64,000 nucleotides of DNA from the NCBI GenBank assembly GCA_963931925.1, contig OZ007567.1, positions 77,504,686 to 77,568,685 on the forward strand. Reading direction: 5' to 3'. Made by a program: the position numbers and the translations under genes. Of the stretch, positions 24,603 through 38,167 are shown in pieces; the stretch's first letter is position 1, and every line of letters starts with the position of its first letter. The DNA comes from Onchidella celtica (taxonomy: Eukaryota > Mollusca > Gastropoda > Systellommatophora > Onchidiidae). The notes under the pieces were generated by a model. It saw nothing but the letters and a program-made list of their open reading frames with translations. It was not told the origin of the DNA and made no database searches.

Positions 24603-24785
24603 AGGCTGGTGACACACTGAGCCAAGTCTGTTTTGCGTCTGTTTTGACTCAGTGCACGAGATCACTCTTCCCGCCGGCTGACTGGAGGAAGTCCTGACTC
24701 GTCCGAACGAGTGGGAGAAACTTGTTTCAGTTTCGCCAGCGCGCGAGGCCCCGTTCAACTCCACGGTGCACATCTCAGGCTTAAA
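24603..24785. repeat. MITE family B copy, right end lost
   Basis: Starts GGCTGGTGACACACTGAGCC, continues with CTGTTTTGACTCAGTGCACG and GAAACTTGTTTCAGTTTCGCC as in the 13294 copy, then diverges near 24785. Confidence 0.75.
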
Positions 24786-25046
24786 TCAAAGATACTAGAA
24801 ACGACAAGATGAGACACTGTCTTCTTCGCACCACTAAAAAAAACAAAAAACCTGCACACAATTTGCCCGCTGATCGGGGGGGGGGGGGGGCGGTGCCATG
24901 GCGCATTGTGTGAAAAGAATACTTGATCTAATGGTAAATTCATGATGCAAAATTGTGACAGTGCTATTGTGACTTTAAAAAAAGAAATAATAGCTAGAGT
25001 TTTCCCACAGTGATAGAGGTTATAACTCCACAATAAGTGACGTCAA

Positions 25047-25115
25047 GCACGGCCTATAGCGATAGCTGAACAGTGAACAAAATTCAATATTTTCAATGCT
25101 TGGCTTTGTAATATA
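25047..25115. repeat. Repeat family I fragment
   Basis: GCTGAACAGTGAACAAAATTC and GCTTGGCTTTGTAATATACG match the core only. Confidence 0.5.
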
Positions 25116-25942
25116 CGGCACTTTTCATGACTTTCGCGCGTTTGCCGCTAGGTGGCAGTGCGAAATCTGTGCACGCTAAAAGCACTAGTTGTCTCATCTT
25201 ATCAGTTCTAGTATCTTTGCTTTAACTGAGACAAAACAGACTTGGGCTCCCAGCCTTAAATCGAGACAAAAAGGACATAACTCAGTGCCCCACCAGGATT
25301 CGTGTACACTATTTTTAGGGGCATATATGAGGTTAGGTTCAGGCCGAGACACAGAATACCGAGACGGACCATCCCTTCTTTCACTATACTTTCTTATGTC
25401 CACAACCTGCGCGCGTATAAACACGGTACTACTCACAGAGCTCTGTACTGCTAGTCTTTTTCATTCAATTATGAAGGGGTATGGTGGGTGCAAATTCTTG
25501 GATTGTTGACATGGATGATACGCGTGCAAGCCGACGGACGGCATTTGGCGAATTGAACTGTCTCCATTATATCCTTGTCTCTGGTTCAAGATTAGGGTTT
25601 GTGTTAATTACAGCATCCGACGAAACACCACAAGTCATTTTTCCAAGGGCGATCCCAACTTCCAAAAAAAAATAGCCGGCTTTACCCCCTGGTACCAGTC
25701 ACATCAAACACGCAGTCTTTATTCAGAACCATAGTCAATGTCAACAGTACAGTTGGATGAGTTCATGAATAACGCATGATTTGAGAAATCAATGTTAGTG
25801 TCTGTGTTTTATTCGCCTCGATCAGTCAAGTCGTAAGGAATGAACAGTGAATGGAAATAAGTGGACTTCCCTTGTCCAACTTTCGACAACACAGTTTTCT
25901 GAATTTATGAGCATGGGCAAATGAGACTGTGACAGACACCCG

Positions 25943-26157
25943 ACCTTAGTTCTGAAATACTGGAGATCTTTTAGTAAGGAAATGAGGTACAACAAATGCA
26001 CACTTCAAGACTTCTTTAACCTGCCTTGTGGGACGCATCAAACTGCTTAACAGTTTAGATTTATTCATTCTTTATCATAATACGAAAGCGGCAAACCTTT
26101 ACTGTCGAATTTCTCAATTGTGCTAAAAGAGGAGTTGGGACAAACAAGAACTAAGAT
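25943..26157. repeat. MITE family H copy 3
   Basis: Starts ACCTTAGTTCTGAAATACTG (about 16 bp shorter than copy 2 near the left end) and ends GGACAAACAAGAACTAAGAT. Confidence 0.8.
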
Positions 26158-26369
26158 CAGGAAATTTTCTTGACCATCACATCCGCTTCATTTAAAGGCT
26201 GTTACTTGTGAAACAAAACACAGGAAATCAATGGTTCAGAGCTTGTTCAGAAATTATGATGGGGAGAAAACTTGATGGCATTTTCGTAGGAAATTTTCCA
26301 TTTTGAAACACACCCTCTTAATGTAACTACTGTGATTCTGGACAATTTTCTTTTTTTTTTTTTTTTGCA

Positions 26370-26561
26370 GCAAAGAGTTTCTGTCACATACTCAGATATG
26401 ATTCTTGTTTTCTGTCACATGCGTCAAATTATATTAATTAATCACTCTCCCCTGAAAACAGTTTAGCGAAGACCTTCTGTCACATTCTCAGATGTTATGA
26501 TTTTTGCTTTCTGTCACAAGTGTCAAATTATAATTAATCACTTTCCCCTGAAAACAGTTTT
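26370..26561. repeat. Tandem duplication of about 95 bp
   Basis: TTCTGTCACATACTCAGAT, TTTTCTGTCACATGCGTCAA and CCCCTGAAAACAGTTT occur twice in the same order (26376-26463 and 26477-26561) with about 10% differences. Confidence 0.85.
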
Positions 26562-26802
26562 CCCTAATCACATTATACCCGGTACCCAAAAGCATTTTGC
26601 TGCAACAAAATTGTTTTTTAACCTTCCTTGAAAATGAGACTGCGTTTTGTTGATTTCGTAAACATTGGTTCAGTGACTATTATTTTGTATGGTTGTGCTT
26701 GCTTGGCAATTGCCACTTACACCATCAACATTCTCAAAATATATGGTTGTCCTCTGTACCTGATTTATTACTTTATGAATGTCTGAAATCTTAGTTATTG
26801 TT

Positions 26803-26826
26803 TCTCTCTCCCTCCCTCTCCCTTCC

Positions 26827-26862
<36 letters not shown>

Positions 26863-27040
26863 TGTCCCTCTCCCTCTCACTGACTGTCTCTCTCCCTGTT
26901 CCCCTCTCTCTCTGTGTCTCTCTCGCTTTCTTTCTGTCTGTCTGTCTGTCTGTCTGTTTCCCCCCCCCTCTCTCTCTCTCTCTTTCTCTCTCTCCCTCCC
27001 TCTCTCTCTCATCTCATGTTATATTTTTCTCTCTCTCTCA
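26803..27040. repeat. CT-rich compound microsatellite
   Basis: Mixed CT, CCCT and CTGT units. A pyrimidine-only plus strand runs almost without break over about 200 bp. Confidence 0.9.
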
Positions 27041-30000
27041 TCCTGCTCCCCGGATACTCAATTGTTCTGTAGGTTCCATGCGCCCAATTTATTACAGTCC
27101 CAGTGCCCTTTACAACCACCCTACGACAGACAATACAGTTATTGTTCTCCGGTATTTTCCAATTACTTCTGTCATGGTACGTCTGAGGCTTGGCACCGCA
27201 GGGCACTGTAGGTGTAAGCGTGAGTACGAGCGAGTGTGAACGTGCACGACAGAGATATATTGGTGCATGAGAGAAATGGCAGGGAGGCAGACAACGGAAC
27301 AGAGATGTACAATGAGAAACAGAGGTATAACATGGAAACTGAATCATGTATTGGCTGGTGTGCGAGTGAAAGAAGGAAAGAAATCACATTCCAGGCTTAA
27401 AATGCGCCATGATTTATGATTTTCAACAAGATAATTATGCTGTATCAATATACATGTATGTCTTGTAACCTTTAAGTTGAAAGACAAAGCAAAAAATGCT
27501 AGCAACTCATTCAACTAATGGTACTATTATCCCTTACAAGGGCGGCACCGTTGTGACAACGCCTTTTATCGTTAGGCCCACACACTGTCGACCTGGGATA
27601 AATCACTGGTCGTTTATACAAATTACTTCGAATCTTATGGTTGACTTATGAATCATAGAGGTCGTGCACTCAGTTGTGTTTGTAAGAGCAAGAAAGCCCC
27701 ACTCGACAGTGCTAGCGAGTTTAACCAAAATAAACACAAGTACGTGAAAATACGTCTTGGAGCTGCGCTAGGAAGGGAGCCTGATGATCCATGACCATTC
27801 TGAGGCGTTGATGGCGATAGAAACTCACAAATACTGAGCCCACGTGACATAATGTATGGGATTCCAGCTTTTCGCGTGATATTTCGAGCTCGTGTCCTGT
27901 TTTCATTCACCAACACTGAAGCGGTACCATAAGTTGAAGACTAAGGTTGTAAACAGCTGAAGATCACCCCATAAAAATTACTCGCGATTAACTGTTAAAT
28001 TACTTGCTATTTAATGCATATATTAAAATGGTTCCCTGTACGGGCAGCCGCTTGTGAAGTGCAGTTCCATTTGCGACTGAAGCCGAGCTGGACTTTGAAT
28101 GAAAAGAAGGTCACGGAAATAGTTTGAGACCGGATTCAACGAAACAAGCGAAATAAAAAACCTCAAAGTTCACAACACGATGTATATGCCAAAAACGGCG
28201 GGTTTTGCATACTTTTCTATTTCCTCCAAATTAAACAAAAACCGCCCTTGACAAACATGTCACCTTCAAAGTGACAGTGTCTGGATGACAAAAACGAATA
28301 GGAAAAGCTCGATAGACCTACAATAACAGTGACAAAATGTAACAGCTCTTCCTGTCTGTTGGCAAGGTAATTGACAATAATGGTACAGCGATTTGTGTGC
28401 CGGAGAAAATACAACACAGGTGGCTTTTGGTGTTTCGATATAATATACTCGGTTGTTACTGTTTCGAGCCTGTGGGTTTGTTTACAGCGAATCTCAACAG
28501 CAATACATTTCTGGTTTTATTTTTCTTCTTGTTCTTTTCCGGAATCTTTGTCGAGGTGGGATAACTGAGTTTCGTAATGGTTCACGTCTTGCTGCTGTCA
28601 TTTCAATTTCACCGATTTAAACACGGCTTGACGTTTCGGTAGGGATATGGAACTGCACAATAATGTGAAAATTTTATTTTTTTTTTTAAGAAAAGAAAAA
28701 TGAACAGATCATCATAGTTTTGCTGTTGTCACTCTTTGTTGATTTTGCTGTCGTCCTTTGCCTATCGTTAATCCTTCTCTTTCAAGCATCGCTTAAGAAC
28801 AGCCCTTGCCACATGAGTAGCGAAGACAAAAATAATGAAAACTAGATGACTAACACAAGGAAATCGTAGGCTGTGCACTGTTTCAGAACTTGTCAGAGGG
28901 AACACAGGATGAAACACTGTGAGCTGATAACCCGGTTTCTGTGCAACACATTTAACTGCAACGGAATAATACATGAACAGAAAACATGCCAATTACCTAC
29001 AAAAAGTTGTGCTTTAAAAAAAAAGCAAGCAAACAAAAGGCGCCGTATTAAATTTCGAACCGAACTGAGATGTCATGGGCGGGATAAAAGGTACCGCTTG
29101 GCATTCAAAAAAAAAAAAAGGACTGATACACAGAGGCGAGGGTCACGGGCGTGTTTGGGTGGACAAGCAATAACTTCCCGTTAAGACTGAGTGTGTTCTC
29201 GCACTCCCAGTGTCATACACGGTACCTACAAGACATTGCCGACTCAGTCACGCACTAGTCTAGATTGTGTCAGTTATTTCCCCACTACCGGCGGCATTGT
29301 CCACAAGTCAAGGCCTCAGTCAAGCCCTACTTGTCCATGCCACTCAGCAGCTGCTGATGATAAAGCACTGATGTAAATGTATTGCAAAATATATAAGCTT
29401 GTAGCATACGTAAGCTGCGGGTTCTGAGTTTTGAGGTTGAATTTGGAGAAAGCACGTGGACGCGACAACGGTCATAATTATTGTGTGTGGAAGAAGCAAG
29501 ACAATAGACAAAATCTTGCAGAATGATAGAACAGAAAGGAGGAGTCACCGCATACAGACCGACATTACTTGGGTGTATGATAATATTTCTGGTGTCAACT
29601 GAATAATGCCAAATTTGCTATCAAATATGTAATTTTCTGATGAACAGGTCTCTCTTCCAATGCGCTAGCGGGATTTTTTTCCGTCTTTGCATTACAAGGT
29701 GTCACAAGCATTTTTTTCTGATTTTCATTTATAAGTACTGAACTTTTTATGACATTATGATGTTTTAGTGACAATACATGTACTAGGTCCACAATTAAGC
29801 CAAATCACATATTTTTGTTTATTCCCACATTCTTGATCATTATGTCTGTGACACTTGGGCGCACATACGAATGTGCACACTGTTTTTACATTCAGAAAGT
29901 TCCTGGCTTTAAAATTAATATTCATTTAAATGTCTTTTTTATGCTGCTTTGTATACATTGATTTGTTGTTGTTTTTACATCTTTTATTATTGAGACTGAC

Positions 30001-31332
30001 ACCTGCTCCATTCATTTCCCCGTTCTGTCTAGAGCAAGATCATTGGCATTTTCATTACGTCAAGTACAAACAATAATTAAGTGATGCAGCATGGATATTT
30101 CAAACGCGAGTGAGTAAGCATGAAGCGAAAAAATGATTCCACTTAATTACTGCATTGAGAAAATTAAATGTACAAGAGCAGAACTCGAGCAAGCACTTTT
30201 AAAATGAAAGCCTCAAAAAACAAAAATGAAGAGGGGGTGATGGAAGATGTCGTGCCGTTCAAGTTACTTAATTATATCGTTGTTTTGCTGGAGTTTTTTA
30301 TTGTTATTATTATCATTAGTATTTTGTTTCATGTCCTTTGTACAGTCATGATTTTAGTATTGATTGTGTCCATCCTCTCCATTCTGTGTATCATAAAGCG
30401 TTGTATTACATGTGATGAGATGCTCGTGTGGGTGTAAAGGGTAAATGCAAAATGATTGTCATGTCAATTTCGTGATGATTAAATGTAATGATAGAACTCC
30501 AGCGTTGTTGTTGTTTTTTAAATTTCATTTTATTTTATTTTTATTTCTTGATCCTGCTGTTGATGATAATGATAGTATAGATGTTGCCTTTGTTGTCGTT
30601 GTTGAACTCATCACCGAGGTCAGTGTTCGACGACGTCAACTTTTGTGCTGCTGTAATGAAATTGTGATTGGATCTGACAAAACCAGGCTAAAGTTGAAAT
30701 ACATATCTCTCCAAAAAAAAAAAAATCAAAATCAAATATTTCTAAGATGATTTCAAGCAAAATATTGTAACTAAATGTAGAAAAATGTCTAATTTTCCGT
30801 ATTATAATCAAATCCCAATTTCCACGGCAAATGATTCCTCCCGGTCCTTAAAATTGGATCATCCAGGGGCTTGCTCAGGAATTTGGTCGTCAGATCCACT
30901 CACAATTATTATGTTTTTGTCTGTGTCTGTACTGAGTTTGCTATTTCGCCCGCCACTTCTGTTACTTCATAGCTTTCAATATTATATTCTCTATCTTGCT
31001 TTGGTTGTGCCAAAATCTGCATCAGTTTTTCGTTTTCACCTCAGGTAAACATTCCTGCGAGTACAAAAAGCGCTCAGATAATAATATGAAAGATGCCACA
31101 TGTTTGATGCCATTGTGGCTGTGAGTGAGCACTGGGCGCAGAGTCAGGTGCACACTCACACACATGATATACTGTACATACAACGGAGCTCAAGTGCATG
31201 ACTGTGATGTGTGTATGCCAGCATAGAAACAGCTGCAGAACTGTGGTTGCTATGGCCAGTAGAGCATTGAATCACGTCCATTTTGCCCTCGGGTTTTCGT
31301 GTGAGATGTGGATTGTATAACGTTTAGAATGT
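27041..31332. other. No gene seen
   Basis: AT-rich non-coding sequence with one family A copy. A small frame with hydrophobic runs (30168-30437) comes from AT-rich sequence and is not supported. Confidence 0.65.
29418..29560 (-). repeat. Family A retroposon copy
   Basis: Has TTTGGAGAAAGCACGTGGAC, GACAACGGTCATAATTATTG and AGAAGCAAGACAATAGAC. The tail is partly eroded. Confidence 0.7.
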
Positions 31333-31441
31333 TGTTAGGGGGACGTTGTATAACTACAAAGCCAAATAGAGAAGATCCTGTGTTGTATTCAGTGTTCAAC
31401 CATGACTTTCTATGTAAAACACTACGCTCCTTTAACAACAG
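31333..31441. repeat. Repeat family I copy, inverted
   Basis: TAGGGGGACGTTGTATAACT, ACAAAGCCAAATAGAGAAGA and GACTTTCTATGTAAAACACT are the reverse complement of the family I core. Confidence 0.65.
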
Positions 31442-32608
31442 CCTAAAGTTTAACAGGGCTTCGGCCACTAGTGAGACTGAAACAATTTCTCAACTGCTGA
31501 TTCAAAGGGAGTGTCGAGTCAAAACCGACTCACGACAGATTAGACTCAGTGAGCTTTCCGCTTATGAATGAGATCAGCAATGTTACTGCGACTTTTTGGT
31601 AAAAATCGGAAACCAAGGAAACTCTTCCCTGGTCTCAGAAAGACAACCAATATTATTTGCCAATACCTCTTCAGTTACATCAATGGTTCTCACCATGGGC
31701 AATATTGTCCTCTCGGGAAGGGGAGGGGGATTTTGATTTCCGAAGGGGTTTGGGGGGGGGGGGGCGAAAGCGAAGAATCAGGTGACGAAGGGACTAAAAC
31801 TATGAAAGGGGGCGATTTGGGGGGGGAGGGGGGCGTAACCACAGACTTGTTCAACAGCATGCATAGATGGGTTTTGTGAACAGAAAAGGCCTATAGTTTC
31901 GGTGCGTTTGATAAAGAATGTTTTCTGTTTTATAATGAATCGACATAATAAAGCTTTGAGAAACTGTCTTTCTGTCAAATGCATCCATTCGGTTTGACTA
32001 TGGTTTTTGTCTTTTTGGGGTTGAGGCAGGGGCGTGGGGGGGGGGGGGGAGAGAGAAGGGGGCGATGAAAAAAAAAATTGGAGCCTAATCGGGCGATTTC
32101 CATGACACATGTTGAGAACCACCGAGTTACCTAATCAGAAAACTAATGATACACAAAAATCGAACAGGATGAGACAGTCCCCAAGGTTGAGACACTGAGC
32201 TGTATTTACAAAAGAAAAAAAAAAACACTCACACAGAAGAACTATTTAATTATCTTTCATAAGCAGGGATATGGCAAAGTCCATTCTGCACAGAATATTG
32301 GGAGTTGCAAACACGCGCAGAAGATGGCTATTCGATTTGCATCCTCATTGGCTGAGACGCACAGCCCATAATCGGATTCAATTAAAAGACAGATTTGAGA
32401 GATGTGGGCCTCTAAGCCAAGGCACACACACACACAAAAAAAAAAAAATGAGAAAGACAGAAAACCAGAAAGAGCCATTCGAGTTTCATTCAGAGATCAG
32501 ATAGCTGGGTTCTTTTCAGGGATGGGTCTCACTTGAAGTCGCGCGTGAAGAGACTCCCCGAGTTTACAGAAATGACGAGAAAATGGACATTCGCATCTGT
32601 CTGTGTGC

Positions 32609-32610
<2 letters not shown>

Positions 32611-32644
<34 letters not shown>

Positions 32645-32646
32645 CC

Positions 32647-32677
<31 letters not shown>

Positions 32678-32690
32678 CTCCCCCTCCCCC
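32611..32690. repeat. CT dinucleotide repeat
   Basis: CT units with a few C-rich interruptions. Confidence 0.93.
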
Positions 32691-33383
32691 CCATCCAAAT
32701 GAAACGCCTATGTTTTATGAAATAGGCATAAGATTAGTAATGAAAACCAGTTTTTTGGTTCTGCCAAAAAAGAACAAGTGAGATGCAGAAGGTTTCCATT
32801 TAGACCCGAAAGAGGAACCATTCATTTTGTTTTGTTCTGCTTCTTTTTGTAATGCCAAGAAAGAATATAGACGGTTTTCATGTAGCTGTATAGAGCTAAG
32901 AGGCACGTGAATGGCTTTCTAAGAACAGAAAAACCGGGTTGATTTCGATAATGACATAATTATCTTGATTTCCTTTGTCTGGGAGAGCGAGAGATTTCCG
33001 GATTTCAAACAGCGATATCGGAGAAACAATAAGAACTCATTTATCGTATTTATTTATCACTCATCCCTCTCCTATCTTCATTCAAACACGGAGATAAATG
33101 AAAACAATTAACTGACGTGTCTCTCTTGTTGGCACTGTCTTTCCCTGGGTTCTTGTTCTTATAGTACAGTTTGTTACGCGGTATGGAAAATGACAAAAGT
33201 GGTGGTCTTTGTGATATGACGGACAGATACAGGGAATAGTTTTTGTCTTTGGCTGCAGACCAAGACGGCTTTTATTATTCATCATGCCAAGAGGTAGACG
33301 GGAATGCCGTCATTGGCAGATCGTAGCATGGGCACGCTTTGCTGCCTGTTTGTTTGTTTGTTTGTTTGTTTGTTTTTTTGAAG

Positions 33384-33593
33384 GCCAGTGGCGCACTGAG
33401 TCAAGTCTGGGTTTTAGTGTGAGATGTGAACTATGGAGTTATACAGGTTCTCGCACACTGGCGAGAAGGTCTGTTTCACTGGATGTCATTCGGGCGCGTC
33501 AAAACGGTTTTGAGACAGCTGTATGAAGGAGAGACTTCGCGTACTGAGTCAAAATACGAGGCAGAAAGGACTTGACTCAATGAGCCACCAACC
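33384..33593. repeat. MITE family B copy, reverse orientation
   Basis: Same length as the 13294 copy but inverted. Ends GCCAGTGGCGCACTGAGTCA and the inverse TTGACTCAATGAGCCACCAA. The body includes GTGTGAGATGTGAACT and GGGCGCGTCAAAACGGTTTT. Confidence 0.82.
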
Positions 33594-33627
33594 TCAGGGT
33601 TGGATCTGTTTCTTGGTTCAACCAGCG

Positions 33628-33903
33628 AGTATGTATTCATAGAGAGATCTCACTTCCTTCAAATCGTGAAATTAGGTCGTTGCGGTAAGAACAATTGAAA
33701 GAAACCGTCTTTACCAGAGATAGTGTACATAGGTGTTTATTGTGGTTTGTTCATATTTTGGGGCTAATAGAAAATATTTTTTTTTATTGTTTACCGCAGC
33801 GACCTACTTTCCGCTCCATGCCAACAATGGTTTCGCGGTGCCTCCCTTGTCTCGCAGTACAAATCAACCAATAGTGAAAACTCTCTCATACTCTCATACA
33901 CAC
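33628..33903. repeat. MITE family D copy 2
   Basis: Matches 5760-6072 through AGTATGTATTCATAGAGAGA, TGGTTTGTTCATATTTTGGG, GTTTACCGCAGCGACCTACT and CAATAGTGAAAACTCTCTC. A poly-T run replaces about 50 bp of the middle. Confidence 0.8.
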
Positions 33904-34070
33904 TCTCTGGTTCAAATGAAGACATCTCCTTCTTGCAGAACTTATCGATATTGTTTTTTTGTTGCTGTCTTTTGTTGTTGTTTGTTTGTTTGTTTTTTGG
34001 CTTTTTGTAATCCTCAACCACTTTGGACGGAGTGAGAATTTTCTCTGTGCCTTTACATACATGTATAGCC

Positions 34071-34301
34071 ACCTTAGGTCTTGTTTGTTCTGTCTCCATT
34101 TTCTGAAAAACTGGAGATCTTTTACTATGTAGAAAATGTTTAACAAATGCACGCTTTTGACACTTGATTAAAATACGTTGTGGCACTTTCAAGCTGTTTC
34201 ACCATCCGATTTATTCTAACTCTTTATCATAATGTTAAAGCCGCAAACATCGAATTTCTCAGTTGTGCAAAAAGTGGAGTTAGAACAAACAAGAACCAAA
34301 G
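34071..34301. repeat. MITE family H copy 4, complete
   Basis: Starts ACCTTAGGTCTTGTTTGTTC, has TGGAGATCTTTTACTATGTA and CGATTTATTCTAACTCTTTA, and ends TAGAACAAACAAGAACCAAA. Confidence 0.82.
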
Positions 34302-35254
34302 CCGTGGCGTGCTTGAGCACAATAATCGTACGACATGTGGGAGACACTAGCAAAGGTTCCTACCACTTGAAATATTTCAGTTCAATTTTGTTGGTCACAA
34401 ACAAAATGCTAAAAAAAAAACGCCAAATGATCATGGCCAACAGACTCCGCCAATTGAGCTACTCTTCCCCCGCCTTTCACTGCTTCCCACAGACTTGAAG
34501 TCTGCGAAGACTCTCCTCTTAGGGGGAGACAGAAGAAATGATTCATTAACCCGCATGGGCCGGGATAAGACATGATGGAAAATCAAGCAGAGGGACTCTT
34601 CCCGAACTTCCCTTTCAAGCAATTACCACCAGATCGTGGACAAGATGGCCGGGAACTTGGAAGTAAGGGAGAAAACAAGTCCAAATTGTTGTTTCTTGCT
34701 GCTCTGGCCTGCCCATCACTCGAGGCGGCAAAATGAAAAAGACATTTCCACCAAAAAAAATCGATAGGCACCGTCTCAAGGGAGGAGGAGGAGACCGAAC
34801 GGAGAAGACAAGGAGGGGAGGCTGGAAGGTGGAGGGGGGGGGGCTGGATTCGGCTCCCGGAATTCGAATTCCTGTGGCTTCGTGACCATCATGGAGGGAT
34901 CGAAGAATGAAAACTCCTGTGTCTCTTCGTTAATTTCTTCACTGATTTGTTTGGCTGTAAGCTCCGAGTGATACGTCAATCTCTGTCAGCAAATTATTTT
35001 GTAGAGTGCGTGTGTGTATGTGTGTATTTTGTTGTAATTTTTTGTTGTTGTTGTTGTTTTGAATGCGTGTATGTGGGAAGTTGGGGGAGAGTGGTGTCTA
35101 GGAACTGAAATGTACTCGCACGACATTTAAAAAAAAAAAAAAAGAAGTAAATCTCTGTCAGCAAATCATTTTGCTGTGTTTGTTTTCGTTGTTGTCGCTG
35201 TAGTTGTTTGTTTGTTGTTGATGTTGTTTTGTGTGTGCATGTTTGTGTGTGTGA

Positions 35255-35259
35255 GAGAG

Positions 35260-35308
<49 letters not shown>
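35255..35308. repeat. GT dinucleotide repeat
   Basis: About 22 GT units preceded by GA units. Confidence 0.95.
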
Positions 35309-35311
<3 letters not shown>

Positions 35312-37278
35312 GGGGATGTCTAGAAATTGAAAAGTATCCATACGGCATTAAACAAAAAGGGGGTGGGGGGGGGGGGGAATCAAAGTGACTTGAAAGCACT
35401 AAATATCTGGCCAATCTCAAAATCCAAGACAGATAATAATAATAATAATAATATGTTGGCCTTGTATAGGGATATATCCCCGCTGGCAGACTGTAACACC
35501 GGTTTGTCTTCGGCCCCTGGAGCGATGTCTCTTAATATCATCATGCTGCTGTAGTCTTCGCAGTAGCACGTAAATTAGCACAATTTCGTAGAAAGAAAGA
35601 TTGTCCTAGATAAATCCTCCCACCTCCACTAAATCATGACACCCATTAAAACTATATCGTAGGTAATAATGTGGCACTTCAGACAATATCAACTTAAGTT
35701 CAATTTAAAAAATAACAATAATAATAAAAAATATTAGGTAAGTTACATTCGCTCAGTAAGTTATCTACCTCTCCGTGGTTATTCGGTATTTTTACAAGGC
35801 GTATATAATCCTTCTCATCATCTCCCACAAACGGAATAATACAAAAGCAAACAAAAACAAGAAAGACTTTGTTCTTTCGTAAATACATGCGGTGATTCTG
35901 TAAAAGTCCGGAATGTTCTAAAACACGTGTAGTGCAACCATGTTTGAAATCTTTGTCTAGGCAAATCACTGCCCTTAATTACATTCCGCTGTTCTTGTTG
36001 TGGTTTGTCTTTTTCTTTTCTTTCTTCTGTTCCTTCTTGTTTCTTGCCTTTCATCTGCGACGTCCACTGCTTCTTCTTCTTCTACTACTTCTGTTGTTGT
36101 TGTTGTTCCTCTACTTCCTAGCCCTTGATCGATTACGACACAAAATTCACTCATGAATTTTAAGGAAGACACTATCAAAAGCCGGACTTTCTGCGCGTAT
36201 TTCGGCTGTTGAATTCCAGCCTGGGACACGGGGTGCAAGAAGTGCCCCAGGACAAGAACCCACCATTTTCTACTTCAATATGAAAAAAAAAAAAAACTTG
36301 AGCAGAAAAAAATAATGATAACTTGAACCCTCCGCTTTTCAACCAGGCCATACAACGAATGTCGCTCATATTGACCGGCCGACCGAAACTCGGCAGCATA
36401 ATCGATTGTAGTTCATATTTATTCCTACAAACTTAAATGCGACTGAAAAAGCTCCATTGTAAACACACTGCCACCATGCATGCAAAAAAGTGGAACTATG
36501 TGTATCACGTCTTCCTCCCAAACTCCCCGAATACTTCTGTGACTGACATGTAGAAATGTACACTGTCATGCATAATATAGAGGCATCAAGTAAGCACATA
36601 CCCTCGATTTTGGATATTTTAACACCCCCCCCCCCCCAATCCACCCATCAGCCCGTATGTTCGCATTCCATAACTTGCCCCCTCCCCGTTTTATATGAAT
36701 GTACAGCCAATAGAATGATCAACATTGGTGATAAGGTCTTGGATATTTGAAAACATTAAGCGACTTTCGCATGGACTACTTGACTATTCCATTACTAGAG
36801 ACCGGATCATCAAACCTCATTTCCTGAAGAAAACAAAAATAAACGGAACGAAACTGTTAAAATCACTACCACAGATGAAAAGCCTACGTACACCCCCCCC
36901 CCTACCCCACCACCCCGGCCTCCCAGTGATTACACTTTTTCCTAAACTGGTGGCAACTCCCCCCCCCCCCTCCTCCGAGCTTGCGTACCTAATGGGTGCC
37001 CTGAGTACAGACCCACAACAAAATGAGGAAACAACTTCACAACAAGCTCGTATTCCCTAATCAGACATGCAACGAGTAGTAAAACAATGAGACATCTAGA
37101 TCTAGGTCTAATGCCTTTGAAAAAACGTTAACGAATTACGTACATTCATCATTTTTACCCCAACCTGTGGACCAGGATAAAATCATTATAGGTCTGTCTG
37201 CCCCTGTCTGTGAGTTTGCAACACGCAGCCTGCATGTACATTTCAGACTGAACTTGTATTTCCTCCTTCACAATTTAG

Positions 37279-37325
<47 letters not shown>

Positions 37326-37345
37326 CCTCTCTCTCTCTGCCTTGC
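37279..37345. repeat. CT dinucleotide repeat
   Basis: About 30 CT units with two interruptions. Confidence 0.93.
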
Positions 37346-37835
37346 TGTCTCTCTTTGACTCTCACCTATCTATTTATCCACCACGCTTTCAGTGGACACA
37401 TAGCCATATTATCAAATTATGAACACAACTGAGACGTACACTAAATGTTTGTACACCTAATATTACAACCGTATTTTAACCCCTTCCTTACTTCCGGTTG
37501 CTTAACTCGGAGCCTCTGGGCAAATGTCATTCACTCAAATGTCATGCTCTAAACATCCTCGCCAGACAGCGGTGCATGTAGAGGCGTCACCCGGGACATT
37601 TGGTTTGAGGGGCCATGCCTTTCCTCTTCCCCCCCCCCCCAACGCCCCCACCTTTCCCCCAACCATGTCTCCGTGCCCCAGACCGACCTCAAAATGATAT
37701 TAGGTATTACGGTTGCCCTGCTCGTGATAGAATAAAGGAGACGCGGACAGACTGCGATAAAGGCCTTAGTGCCCATTGGACTGACGGGCTGCAATTTGAT
37801 GTCCTATTCTTCGCTACTAAAGCAAAACGTCGGCC

Positions 37836-38000
37836 CTGTTGTTGGAACCTCGTTAAAGCTAAACGCTGTTGTTACGGGACCGTTATGTTTTACATAGAAA
37901 GCTCTCGCTAAGCAGTCAACACAACTCAGTATTTTCTATATTTGGCTTTGCAATTAGACTTGAGTCCCCTAAAAACGGCCTTTGAACGAGGTTCCAACGG
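37836..38000. repeat. Repeat family I, largest copy with long inverted ends
   Basis: Outer ends GTTGGAACCTCGTTAAAGC and its inverse GAACGAGGTTCCAAC flank the core (GGGACCGTTATG, TTACATAGAAAGCTC, TTTGGCTTTGCAATTAGAC, GAGTCCCCT). This shows the full element is a hairpin-type MITE. Confidence 0.72.
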
Positions 38001-38167
38001 CTGAAGGACGAAACAAGTTAACTCTTACAATCTCATAAATACGCATCATTTTTTGTCCCATTTCTTAGACCAAAGGGCTCAGCCCCAGATAGCTGTTGTA
38101 TCCAAAAGTAAATGTGAAAGCGTCTTTTTTTTTTTTAACCCTTTTTGGTTAAACCCCTTCACATCCT

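Larger units (their letters stand above)
34302..37835. other. No gene seen
   Basis: Non-coding with GT and CT microsatellites, an AAT run at 35428-35450 and several G- or C-runs. Confidence 0.65.

Noticed and set aside
30168-30437. 89-residue frame with hydrophobic stretches
   Set aside because: Hydrophobicity follows from TTA/ATT-rich sequence; no homology or gene context.
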